Shown one piece after another: positions 19,392 through 28,200 of a DNA stretch of 64,000 bases. The stretch covers positions 1 through 64,000 of the IMG/VR virus record IMGVR_UViG_3300048837_000984; one strand, given 5' to 3'. The position numbers and the translations under genes were made by a program. The stretch is from a virus. The notes beneath the pieces were generated by a model. The model ran no database searches. It was not told the origin of the DNA and saw only the letters and a program-made list of their open reading frames with translations. The number at the start of each line of letters is the position of its first letter. The first letter of the stretch is position 1.

Positions 19392-19463
19392 GAGCCACCT
19401 CCATGTGCTCAGAATTGAATCCTTTGAGTTATAGTTTACCTGCCAGTAATTGCAGCTGCCACT

Positions 19464-19497
19464 GATAGCTAAAAAAAGAGATCCAGATCGGATCTCC
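19464..19497 (-). terminator. Intrinsic terminator T1
   Basis: On the minus strand a GAGATCC/GGATCTC hairpin is followed by seven T residues and then AGCTATC. It lies after the 39-aa gene and before the fibre unit. The same tail follows four other terminators in the window. Confidence 0.85.
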
Positions 19498-19513
19498 CCT
19501 TGACCCTGAAGGG

Positions 19514-19633
19514 TCAGGAAAACAAGATGGCCGCGATGCCAAAGGCAATCGCGGCCAGAAAACTGACGTAGCCAAGTAGTTCGGCTACGTCTCGCCTCTC
19601 TTCTGTGAAGAGAGGCTTCCTAAAGTTGAACAT
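19514..19633 (-). CDS. Small single-pass membrane protein, 39 aa
   Basis: A 39-codon gene, ATG at 19633, with GGAG 9 bases upstream inside the end of the 208-aa gene. Residues 1-20 are charged; residues about 21-38 form one membrane helix (YVSFLAAIAFGIAAILFS). It is co-transcribed with the 208-aa membrane-anchored gene and followed by T1. A lysis or membrane-accessory role is possible but unproven. Confidence 0.65.
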   Translation of the reverse strand: MFNFRKPLFTEERRDVAELLGYVSFLAAIAFGIAAILFS

Positions 19634-19639
19634 TTTTTT

Positions 19640-20266
19640 TTACTCCGGGCGGTTGGGATCGATGATCCCAAAACTTCTGGGCGTAGACCATCGGGCCATG
19701 ATGGCCCGATACCGGACACACGCGGCCAAGCCATTTAGCATGGCCGCACGTACCCTTTCGTTTCTCGAGCCTTCCTTGGCCCAGCCGAGCAGCTCGGCCA
19801 CGGGCTCCTCGGCAATCTTTGCCGAGATTGGGTTGGCTACCCAAAGGTAACCAACCCCATTGTTCTTTTCGAGTCGCAGCTCTTCGACTGCGGACTCGAA
19901 AAGGTTTCGCGCGGACCTCAGCGCGTGCTCTTCCGTCGCGTTGAGGTCCGAAATATAGCTATCGACAGCGGCGGAGCGGACCTCCTCCGACGGCACGCTG
20001 TACCGGATAGCTCGGAGGTCGTCCCGGACCTCCTTGCGTGTTAACCGGGGCGCTCGGTCAAGCTGTTCGCGCAGCCACTCGACCTCGAACTGAGCGACGT
20101 TGCGCTCGTATGCGGCTTTATTCATAGCCGCCAGGGCCTCCTTGTGGCCCTTGCGCCCAGAACTGAAGCCGGCACTGTCGCCGTCATACCAACCGGCGGA
20201 GTAGCAGCCGTATCCCGCGGCCGCTAGAACAGCCGAAGCCACCGCAATCTTAAAAAAGGTGCTCAT
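19640..20266 (-). CDS. Membrane-anchored protein, 208 aa, paralogous leader to the 58-kb gene
   Basis: The start is set at the ATG at 20266 with GGGAG 7 bases upstream; a longer frame to 20302 would cover the ribosome site. The N-terminus (MSTFFKIAVASAVLAAAGYG) is one membrane anchor; the rest (residues 30-208) is a charged helical domain with coiled-coil character. It shares its first residues and its 85-base upstream region with the 247-aa gene at 57790-58533. Family unknown; envelope-associated, perhaps lysis- or exclusion-related. Confidence 0.65.
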   Translation of the reverse strand: MSTFFKIAVASAVLAAAGYGCYSAGWYDGDSAGFSSGRKGHKEALAAMNKAAYERNVAQFEVEWLREQLDRAPRLTRKEVRDDLRAIRYSVPSEEVRSAAVDSYISDLNATEEHALRSARNLFESAVEELRLEKNNGVGYLWVANPISAKIAEEPVAELLGWAKEGSRNERVRAAMLNGLAACVRYRAIMARWSTPRSFGIIDPNRPE

Positions 20267-20290
20267 CTTCCGACTCCCTGTTTGGGGGTT

Positions 20291-20315
20291 AAGTGATATC
20301 ACTTTCTATTGACCC
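20291..20315 (-). promoter_or_regulatory. Promoter-like element P1
   Basis: Minus-strand GGGTCAATAGAAAGTGATAT, ending 25 bases before the 208-aa gene start. The surrounding 85 bases, down to the gene start, are nearly identical to those in front of the 247-aa gene (P2). This conservation, outside coding sequence, points to a promoter or operator; GTGATATCAC is also a perfect 10-bp dyad. Confidence 0.6.
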
Positions 20316-20361
20316 GGAAATGGGCGTAATTTAGCGCTGGCTACAGGCCACAAGGAAACGC

Positions 20362-20382
20362 GTCAATATACATTGAGATCGC
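20362..20382 (+). promoter_or_regulatory. Promoter-like element on the plus strand
   Basis: GTCAATATACATTGAGATCG lies 44 bases before the only rightward gene and matches the minus-strand elements P1-P4 in the opposite orientation. This links the element to direction of transcription and supports its role as a promoter. Confidence 0.6.
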
Positions 20383-20386
20383 TTTA

Positions 20387-20405
20387 GCACTTAATTTTTA
20401 AGTGC
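20387..20405. promoter_or_regulatory. Perfect palindrome, copy of the AT-rich 16-mer
   Basis: GCACTTAATTTTTAAGTGC is a perfect inverted repeat with 7-bp arms between the plus-strand promoter-like element and the ribosome site of the 46-aa gene. It is the only non-coding copy of the ten-member AT-rich motif family and could be an operator for a dimeric protein. Confidence 0.55.
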
Positions 20406-20425
20406 CGCGGCTCTGGGAGGTGAAA

Positions 20426-20566
20426 ATGAAATGGACAAGAGAACTGGCTCTGCTGGTTATGGCGACCAGCGTATTCATGTTTATGGCCTGGGTAGGCCAG
20501 CCATTCTGGGCCACCGGCCTGGCAACAGCAGTCACGGTGTTCATTTACGCGCGGCTGCCTAAATGA
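20426..20566 (+). CDS. Small membrane protein, 46 aa, only rightward gene
   Basis: ATG at 20426 with GGGAGG 5 bases upstream. The product has two hydrophobic segments (LALLVMATSVFMFMAWV, ATGLATAVTVFIY) with a short turn at GQPFW, so it is probably a two-helix membrane hairpin like small holins or antiholins. It has its own promoter-like element, palindrome and a strong terminator, forming a complete one-gene rightward unit. The function is unknown. Confidence 0.7.
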   Translation: MKWTRELALLVMATSVFMFMAWVGQPFWATGLATAVTVFIYARLPK

Positions 20567-20569
20567 ACA

Positions 20570-20616
20570 ATCCGCGGGAAGGGAACAAACCCTTACCCGC
20601 GGATTTTTTTAGCTAT
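20570..20616 (+). terminator. Intrinsic terminator T6 (rightward)
   Basis: ATCCGCGGGaAGGG and its complement form a 14-bp stem with one mismatch, then seven T residues and AGCTATC. It ends the 46-aa gene transcript and protects the convergent decoration gene. The tail sequence equals that of the leftward terminators. Confidence 0.9.
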
Positions 20617-20621
20617 CAGGA

Positions 20622-21383
20622 TCAGATGTCGCCGAGGTTAGCCCAGACGAGCGTGATCGTACCGTTGAAGATGAGGTTACACGCAGTTCCGGTGACATCG
20701 TGGTCGGCATCGTCGACCAGGACGTTAAGGAAAGCGTCGATTGCGGTACTGGTGCCGTTGAAAACAACCCCAGACTCAGTTGAAGTTGACAGGCCTTTCG
20801 CCGTAGTAGCACCGTCAACTGCCTGTGGTGTTGCCGTAGTCGGAATCAGGTTCTGTTCTGTACTAGCAAGGGTGGCGTTGTTACTTGCCGTGACCGTACC
20901 AAGACCGAAGTCGCCGTCCCAGGTGGCGTTAACACCAGCAGACGACTTGGTTACGGCCAGGTCTGCCGTTGCACCCAGGAAGACAATGGCGCCAGCCGGA
21001 AAGTCGTAAACCTTCAAGCCACCGTAAGCAACCACGCCAGCTTCGTCAGTCAAGGCGATGGCCACATCGTCAAGGGTCAGGACAGTTTTGTGAACCGCCC
21101 CATCCCCGTACTCTACGGCCGAGACGCCGGTCCCGTTGGCTGCACCGACCCCGTCGCTGGTCTTCAACGAGGAAGAAGTGACCTGCAACGCGACAGTAAT
21201 GTCGCCAGCCGTCTCGTCGCGATCCAGGGCAGCAGCTTCGGTAGCGGTCATCGTAGTACGAATATCGCCACTGACCGTGTGAGTGCCGTTGTTGGCAAGG
21301 GTCTTCCCGCGGGGTCCCAAATACCCAAAGAAACGGGAAGCGCCGCTCGTATTGGTAATTACCGTCTGAATCTTTGCGGCCAC
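20622..21383 (-). CDS. Head decoration/virion structural protein, 253 aa
   Basis: A GTG start with GGAGG upstream. 253 residues, Thr/Ala/Gly-rich and strand-forming. The central block (VEYGDGAVHKTVLTLDDVAI, KVYDFPAGAIVFLGATADL) resembles a domain seen in capsid-associated proteins of environmental phages. It is the last gene of the capsid unit, next to the major capsid gene; head decoration or surface protein is the likely role. Confidence 0.65.
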   Translation of the reverse strand: MAAKIQTVITNTSGASRFFGYLGPRGKTLANNGTHTVSGDIRTTMTATEAAALDRDETAGDITVALQVTSSSLKTSDGVGAANGTGVSAVEYGDGAVHKTVLTLDDVAIALTDEAGVVAYGGLKVYDFPAGAIVFLGATADLAVTKSSAGVNATWDGDFGLGTVTASNNATLASTEQNLIPTTATPQAVDGATTAKGLSTSTESGVVFNGTSTAIDAFLNVLVDDADHDVTGTACNLIFNGTITLVWANLGDI

Positions 21384-21398
21384 TTTTACCTCCGTTTG

Positions 21399-21776
21399 TT
21401 ATTCGGCATTCGCGAGCATGAACTGACCCAGAGCCAGGGCAGCTTCCTGGATAACAGGATTCTCTGCCAGCTCCGCAGCAGCGTTCTTGGTCAGCCGCTG
21501 ATAGGTCGATGGCGGGGTCTGGCGTCCCTGACCGCTGAGAGCAGACTTCAGGCCGTCGACCGCCTCGCTAACCAGCGAACTGGCCGATGCCTTCTTTTCC
21601 TGCTGAGCCTGGTCATCGTAAGGGCGCAGCATAGCTGCAGCCTCAAGCAGCTCCTGACATTCCGCCTCGGTCTGCGGGACAATGCCATAGTCGCTGGCCA
21701 GTTTAGCGAAGAACACAGGCGCGTAGACGCTCTTGATCATCTGCTCGTACGCAGCCTGTGGAAATTGGTTCGACAC
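21399..21776 (-). CDS. Small helical head-region protein, 125 aa
   Basis: A GTG start with GGAG upstream. 125 residues, almost entirely helical, Ala/Gln/Glu-rich, with a basic middle. It lies between the capsid and decoration genes. Function unknown; a capsid-internal protein or assembly factor is possible. Confidence 0.55.
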   Translation of the reverse strand: MSNQFPQAAYEQMIKSVYAPVFFAKLASDYGIVPQTEAECQELLEAAAMLRPYDDQAQQEKKASASSLVSEAVDGLKSALSGQGRQTPPSTYQRLTKNAAAELAENPVIQEAALALGQFMLANAE

Positions 21777-21822
21777 TGGTTAGTCTCCAGTTAAAAGAAG
21801 GCGGCGGTTAAGCCGCCCCAGA

Positions 21823-22749
21823 TTACACGAAGTCGGCTCGTGCAACGGCCGAGAAGTTACCGATGGCACCGCCGAGAGACTCGTAAGCGAACCACTCGAT
21901 CATGAAGGCTTCGCGCTTCAGATACATGGTGGTGTCTTCGAGCAGGTAGAACTTACCCAGGAACTTCGGATCAGCGAACATGAAGATGCTGTCGTCAGCA
22001 ACCAGGTCCCGCTTGATCGTGATGATCCAGCGAGCGTTCATGAACTCGCGTTCGGCCCAGCCGTTCTTGACCAGGTCCTGGGAGAAATCGCCACCCATCT
22101 CATCACGACCCCATTTCTGGATTTCGCGAATGGTGACGTTGTTAACGAGGACGGTGTCGACCTCAAGACGGCCGGTTGACTTCGGCATGATCTTGAAGGC
22201 ATCGACGATCGTGTTGCGGGTGATGCCACCAGAGATGGAAGCCCACTGAACGACGCCGGTGGCAGTGACCGCGGTGTCAACGGCGTTCAACATGGTGTTG
22301 ACCGCGTTGATGAAGCCGCTGTCCTCTTCAGCCAGCATGTCCTTGATGGCATTGTCCGACATAACCTGCCGGATATCCATCACCCAGGTTCGCAGCGTAT
22401 CCACGTCCTTCGAAAACCGCCGAGTCATGATGCGGTTGAAGAGAACGCGATAACGCGGACCAAGGATGTACAGTCCCTCTGGCATCGAAGCAAATGGCAC
22501 CGAAGCAGCGGCTGGGCTACCAGGTTCCATATCGACAACCTTGACAGGCAGGTCTGTGTCTACCTGACGATCGAGATCGTCATTCGAAATCTGCAGCGGT
22601 GGCAGAATCCGACGGTAGAAGCCGTCTTCACGCATTCTTGCCCGCGTGAAGTCATTGACGGCGTCGATCGCCTGTTTTTCCATACCTGGAGTAGCCAGCT
22701 GGTCGTACAGCGTTTCGTTAACCAGTCTGGACTCGGCTCGAGTGGCCAT
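21823..22749 (-). CDS. Major capsid protein, HK97-fold type, 308 aa
   Basis: The start is chosen at the ATG at 22749, with GGAGG 9 bases upstream. The N-terminal helical arm (residues 1-60) is followed by an HK97-like order: a long helix (DVDTLRTWVMDIRQVMSD), a central axial region, and a C-terminal strand-rich part (ARWIITIKRDLV, SIFMFADPKFLGKFYLL, EAFMIEWFAYESLGGAIG). The length, and its place between scaffold/protease and decoration genes, match phage major capsid proteins. No accessory domain is seen. Confidence 0.75.
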   Translation of the reverse strand: MATRAESRLVNETLYDQLATPGMEKQAIDAVNDFTRARMREDGFYRRILPPLQISNDDLDRQVDTDLPVKVVDMEPGSPAAASVPFASMPEGLYILGPRYRVLFNRIMTRRFSKDVDTLRTWVMDIRQVMSDNAIKDMLAEEDSGFINAVNTMLNAVDTAVTATGVVQWASISGGITRNTIVDAFKIMPKSTGRLEVDTVLVNNVTIREIQKWGRDEMGGDFSQDLVKNGWAEREFMNARWIITIKRDLVADDSIFMFADPKFLGKFYLLEDTTMYLKREAFMIEWFAYESLGGAIGNFSAVARADFV

Positions 22750-22808
22750 TCGCACGCACCTCCGTGTGCCTTTTTCGACCGGTTTCCGTCACCGGTCGAT
22801 AGTTGGGG

Positions 22809-23342
22809 TTACTCGTCAGAACGGCCTGGGTACCAGACCGGCCAGATACGCAGGACAGAAACACCATGGATGTTGGTCGTCTTGGGAGCCGCAACGATAC
22901 CGACCACGGCCGTAGAAGACGTCTGCGGGGAGTCCGTCTGCGACGCCAGGGTGACCGACTGGTTGGTCAACTTGCCGTCAGTGTGCGCGCGGACCGGGTC
23001 GTTGTAGGCATACGTCTGAGCCGTATCAAACTCGGTAGTTTCGAATTCGAACGGACCCTTGGCTACCAAGCACATGATGTAGCCACGTGGGTTGATCGGC
23101 TGCCAGTAGTTGTTGCCGGTGCTATTCACATCGAACGAGTCAGTTCCCTGGAAGGCGAACAGACCCATACGGTGACGCTTGACGCCAAGAATCAAGTTGC
23201 CCGAGCTGTCCAGACTGCAACACATGCCTGGAACAACCGTGACACCAGATGCAGCCTTGGCAACGTACTGCAGTGGGTTTGGAGAAGGCCAACCCCGGGT
23301 CGGGTTGAGCGCGTGTTCGAACATCTGACTCGGCAGAGCCAT
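22809..23342 (-). CDS. Head decoration/stabilisation-like protein, 177 aa
   Basis: An ATG start with AGGAGG upstream. 177 residues of beta-type sequence (GVTVVPGMCCSLDSSGNLIL, GYIMCLVAKGPFEFET) placed directly before the major capsid gene, the usual place of cement proteins. The N-terminus has a proline-rich arm. Function inferred from position and composition. Confidence 0.55.
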   Translation of the reverse strand: MALPSQMFEHALNPTRGWPSPNPLQYVAKAASGVTVVPGMCCSLDSSGNLILGVKRHRMGLFAFQGTDSFDVNSTGNNYWQPINPRGYIMCLVAKGPFEFETTEFDTAQTYAYNDPVRAHTDGKLTNQSVTLASQTDSPQTSSTAVVGIVAAPKTTNIHGVSVLRIWPVWYPGRSDE

Positions 23343-23355
23343 TACAGCCTCCTAG

Positions 23356-23919
23356 TTAATCGTTGTTGATCAGGTGCGGAAGTCCAAGCCGCTGGAGAAA
23401 GATCCGGTCGGACTCACGCTGCTCGTCACGAGATCGACGGCTTTGCGTATTTCCTTCCTTGGAAGTTTTGCCGTCCTGGCCAGTTGGTCTGCCAAGACTT
23501 GCAGCAGCCGGTTCGGCTTCCTGAGTGTGGAACGCTGCCGTCTTGATCAGAATCCTGAGCGCCTTCTCGTGATTGGCTAGAGCGTTAACGGCTCGACCGA
23601 TCTCGTCCTGCTGGATGCACCCGTTAGCTGCAAGAGCGTCGGCTGCCTCCTTTACCAGACTCGAAATCGCACTGGCGCTCGCGACCTTCTCTCGCTGAGC
23701 GGCTGCCTTTTCGGTCTGTGTGCGTTCCAGTGCGGCGCTAACCAGCTGGAAAGCTTCGATCACTTTCTCTTCCAGAGTCATCGAGCAGGCCTCCTTTGCC
23801 TTCGTTTCAGCCTTCTCTGGTAAGGACTTGATGTTGTCCGTGTGGTCTGCCCACCGTTTGGCCATTTCTGGATGGCGGGCAAACATGAACCGCATCTGTC
23901 TTTTACTTTTGAAAGGCAT
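23356..23919 (-). CDS. Small helical protein with DUF3008-like N-terminus, 187 aa
   Basis: ATG with AAGGAG upstream. The first 28 residues (KSKRQMRFMFARHPEMAKRW) match the short motif of DUF3008-type phage proteins, whose function is not known to me. The rest is a long charged helical region with coiled-coil character. It lies in the capsid assembly unit between the scaffold-like and decoration genes, so a scaffold or core role is plausible. Confidence 0.6.
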   Translation of the reverse strand: MPFKSKRQMRFMFARHPEMAKRWADHTDNIKSLPEKAETKAKEACSMTLEEKVIEAFQLVSAALERTQTEKAAAQREKVASASAISSLVKEAADALAANGCIQQDEIGRAVNALANHEKALRILIKTAAFHTQEAEPAAASLGRPTGQDGKTSKEGNTQSRRSRDEQRESDRIFLQRLGLPHLINND

Positions 23920-23928
23920 GCCGTCTCC

Positions 23929-25170
23929 TTAACGGCCGCACACTTCGCGCACGTAATTGATAACTTCGTCACGTTCCTGACGAAGACGACTTCCTGGAGA
24001 AGCTTCCTTCAGGCGAACGCGACCCTTTCGGTACAGGTTGCGAACGTCGCTGGCCAGCTTCCGAATCTGCTTGCGGTCTTCGGCCGGAATACGTCTGCGG
24101 TTGGCCGCTGCCTGCTTGGCTTCTGGCGAGTCCGGCGGCATTCCACCACCGCCACCGCCGCTGACTTCATCCTGGACCGCGGCAAGAAGCTCTTCTGGGT
24201 TGATGCCGGCTTCAATGAGAGCGTTGGCCAGTTCGTTGATGGCTGCCTCTTCCCCGCCAGGTCCACCGGGAATTTCGCCAGCTTCTTCAGGAGGAACTTC
24301 CGGAGATCCACCCATCTCTGGGGGCATTCCGCCACCACCGCCGCCGGCCATGGCTTGCATGATGTCAGGAGGAATATCGCCACCAGGCCCACCAGGACCG
24401 GGCGGAGGTCCACCAGCCATGGCAAGCTCTTCAGGAGAAGGTCCTTCAGCCCGCTTCATGGCTGCGACCTTTTCGTTGTGGTAGCTCGTCAGATAGCGGC
24501 CAACCAGGTCAGCGTCGTGGCGAGCATCGTTCAGCATCGTCTCGGTAAAGTTCTGAACAAAGGCCCGCTTCTCTGCCTGGTACTGGGTGTCACCCTGACC
24601 AGCCGCCGCAGCCAGTTCGTAACCGGCCTGAGCCGCGAGGCTCGCTGCCGACACCCCAGCTTCCTTGACAGTTTCGCCGTTGGCCATATCAGCCAAGCAC
24701 TCGTTCATGAGAGCATAGGCTCTCTTGACCAGGTTCTCAGTACTGACAGAAGCGTACTTGTCGCCGACTTCTTCGGCGTTGGCGGGGTGATCTGTACCGG
24801 GGTCTTCTTTGTCGCCCTTGTAGTTGTCTTCAACTGATGGGTCTTCGCCGACGGCAGACTGTTGAGTGCCGATGTTCAGCTGACGAGAATCTTGCTTGCC
24901 GCCCGAGGTCGGACTGGTGTTGTCCACTCCGGTGGGGTAAGTATCCTTGACGTCTTTTTCGTTTTCTTTGGCTCGAGCGCCCATAGGAGCCGAGCGAGTG
25001 TTGGAGTCTGCATCAGTCGTCGGATGCGAGGAAGCTCCCATGTACCCGCCCGGATCTTTCGAACCAGAGCCAGACGTGTCCATTTCGCTCGCTCGCTTTT
25101 CAGCCGTAAGCTGCGCGATTAGCGAGTTGACGCGCCCGAGCACTGAGTCGTTGTAAACGTCCTGCGGCAT
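23929..25170 (-). CDS. Scaffold-like low-complexity virion protein, 413 aa
   Basis: The start is set at the ATG at 25170 with AAGGAG 8 bases upstream. Residues 30-140 are Ser/Asp/Gly-rich and disordered. Residues 140-240 are helical with several KR/KA sites. Residues 245-345 are Gly/Pro/Met/Glu-rich low complexity. A basic helical C-terminus (RKQIRKLASDVRNLYRKGRVR) follows. Between the protease and capsid genes this layout fits a cleavable scaffold or head core protein. Inference only. Confidence 0.55.
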   Translation of the reverse strand: MPQDVYNDSVLGRVNSLIAQLTAEKRASEMDTSGSGSKDPGGYMGASSHPTTDADSNTRSAPMGARAKENEKDVKDTYPTGVDNTSPTSGGKQDSRQLNIGTQQSAVGEDPSVEDNYKGDKEDPGTDHPANAEEVGDKYASVSTENLVKRAYALMNECLADMANGETVKEAGVSAASLAAQAGYELAAAAGQGDTQYQAEKRAFVQNFTETMLNDARHDADLVGRYLTSYHNEKVAAMKRAEGPSPEELAMAGGPPPGPGGPGGDIPPDIMQAMAGGGGGGMPPEMGGSPEVPPEEAGEIPGGPGGEEAAINELANALIEAGINPEELLAAVQDEVSGGGGGGMPPDSPEAKQAAANRRRIPAEDRKQIRKLASDVRNLYRKGRVRLKEASPGSRLRQERDEVINYVREVCGR

Positions 25171-25232
25171 CACCGCTACTCCTTTAGCTTTAGGCTGCTT
25201 CCTGCGACCACAGCCAGTTCACAAAATCAAGT

Positions 25233-28200
25233 TTACAAACAGTTCTGGCGAACTGCAAGTTCGCAGGTCAAGTCGAAATCGGTATCTCGGTTATTTTTAA
25301 CAAGTTGTAGAAACGCCAGCTTGTGGGTGGCGTAGTCTGTAGCCAGTTTTTCTGCTGCTGAAGACAGACGCAAAGCGACCCGATTGCGAACTCTTGGTAC
25401 AGTGCCGTGCAGAGCAGCCTTGTACATCCGGGTTTGAAGGTTATTTCTCGCCAGAGAGAAGCCAGCCAACTGGCTAGCAATCTTGTCGCGAACCTTTTGG
25501 CTCGCCGGCCAAACCGATCGAACCAACGAGGCGACGTCCTGGGCAACCTTCTCCGGTTGAGTTTCAATGATCCGGTTGTAGATGCCTGGAAGCAAAGCAT
25601 TGGCCGAAGCAAGTAAGCCAGGCTCTGCGTTGATATCCGAAGCAATCTTGCAGTAGCTCTCTAGAGGCAGAAAAATCTTCTCTGCCGCCAGGGAAGCCAG
25701 CAAGTTTCTTGACGGCACCCGGATGTCGATCGAGGCGTGCTTCTCAAAGAACGCCAGGTTCAGGTTGCTCTCCGGTGTCGCAAATACGGCCAGCTCGACA
25801 CCAGCCAACTTTTCCAGCAGGCTAGCTGATTCCTGAGTAGCTGGGTCACAGTAACCCAGGACAACCGATAACGGAGCAGCGACGCCCATCTGCTCCGCCA
25901 GTTCAGCGCCACCGACCTTGTGCTGGCTAGCTGCCTTCAAGATGCCGGCTGTATAGGCGATTCGGTCTGCCGGTCTGGGTACGTCACTGATGTCGAAGAA
26001 ATCGACAACCGTATTTCGCGCGAACAGTTGAGTACCATCGTCGAGGACGGTTGCGATTTTGTTGAAGAGACCGCCACCAGGGCAGTCACCGCCCTCGTCT
26101 TCGCCTTTGCAGTACTCCGCACGGCTTCTGGCCTTGTTTCCGCAGACGCTGCAGATGTCGTACGGAACGTGGCAAGCCATCGAAACACCGACGTCACCAC
26201 GGGCTAGCTTTTCGAGAGTCTTTGTTGCAACGAGGCCACCATTGCGTCGAGCCGCTTCCTCGTTTCCATTAAGAGCAACGACCAGCTCAATGCGGTGCAT
26301 GGGCTCGTTGTAGCTTGATAGTTTGACGACGCCATAGCTCTTCTGTGGGTCCTTATTGCAGTTGTGGACCACCACCTCGTTTGCGACGTAGTGGTGCGGT
26401 TCTTCCGTCTCTAGGTTGTACACTGGCTCATCGATCTCGACTTCTTCGATTGCGTCGATTCTGGCCAGCCACATACCGTCGACAAAGCCGGCTGTCCGCC
26501 TCTTGAGTACTTCCCGAACGGTGTTCTTCCGGGCATCTTTAGTAATCTGCGGTGAGTAGCTAGAGCTCACAGCTACGACACCTGATCCAGATCCCTGATA
26601 AATCTTACCGTTGATTGGACAGACCACAGGCCCTGGTGGATTATCGTACTGGATCGTAGCTGGAATATTTATAGCCCGAAGAATGTCTGCGAACATATTC
26701 AGCATCTGCGGCGACGATGACCGGATGCGAAGCTGTCCCTTGTTGAACCTCGCGTTACTGACATAACCGTCTCCGTCAATGTAGGCCGTAAGGAGTTCTC
26801 TCAGTGACGCTTCGTTCCAAGTCAAGACCTTGCCGGTTAAACGCTTGGTGGATTTCACGCCCTGGATGTACTCAGACAGCTCTGCTGCTAATTCCTTGGA
26901 ACAAGCAGAAAGCATCGTACAACCAGTTTCTGCCCTCGGCGTGACGCCGACATGAAGACCGTTTGCCTTTAAGCACTCAGTTACAGACGCCAGATCTGCT
27001 GTATTCTTCGAAGAAAAGGTGAACTGGATCGAACCTTTCTTACCTAGGTAGCCCTCAGAAGCGACCCAGCCAACCAGACGAGCAAACTCTGGCTTGACAG
27101 ATACAGAGCCATGTTCTGGTCTAGGGATCAAGAGATAGTCACCAGCACACAGACTTCCCGCCTCCCTGTACTCTGGCGTAATGTTATTCAACCCGGCAAG
27201 CCATTCGCGACAATTTTGTCCGTGATCAGCTGGTCCCAACCGGCTGTACCTGTGCCGACAATGGACCTGGCTTCGGACTAGAGCAAACAAAGGGTGCTCC
27301 GGTGTCACTACCACAGGCGTCGGGATACCGCTGATTCGAAACCGCAAAGCTGTACCTTTGAAAGGCGTTTGCATAGTGCGGATGACTTTTTTAGGCCCTG
27401 CCAGGGTTGCAACCGTATCACCGGCGCGGACTTCTTCAATAGCCAGGCGCTGTCTATCAGCCATGACTATCCCAGTGCCGGCAACGAAGCAGTGATTGAG
27501 ATACAGCCGGGCATTCTTGACGAACGTATCGTGGTACTTGCGGCAGGTGTCAGTGTCGAACCCATCGCCGTTGCGGTTGCAGTTGTGGCTGTCAACGTTG
27601 GGGCCGCTATAAGTGTGATCGCCCTCAACTTCTAGGTTGAAGACATTCACCGGGCCGTCCTTTTCGATCCGAGTGACCGGCAGATACAGCCGACCGCCGC
27701 TGAAGAACGGCCGGACTTTATTTTTTTGTCCCTCGACTGGAAGGGCAACAGACCAACCTCGTCCGGTCTTCGCGCAGGACACAGCCAGATTGGTCGACCA
27801 GCAAAGACGCTGGAACCCAAGGGCAAGGCTAGCCGTCAAGTTGCTTCGCCCGGAGAAGTGCTGGAAGCACCGGTGCAACAAGACAGAACGTACCTCAAAC
27901 GGCAGGCCGCAAACCCAGGGTGGCAGCACCTTTGTCGGGCCGTTGAGGAAGTACACCCACCACTTGTCCTTGCCGCCGTATGTCGTCTTCTTGTCGTCTC
28001 CAAGCCAGTCGGCCAGCTGATAGGCCGTGTCGACCGTTAAGTCGATCGGCGCTTCGATGTTCGGACTAGTCCAAACCAGATAGTCACCCTCTCGAATATC
28101 TTCTGCCTTGATCCAGGTGTGAGGAACATAGTCGGCCTTATCCAGGTCTTTCTCACCCCGGGCCACTCGGAACGGGTGGTCTGTTGAGCAGTGCAGCGTA

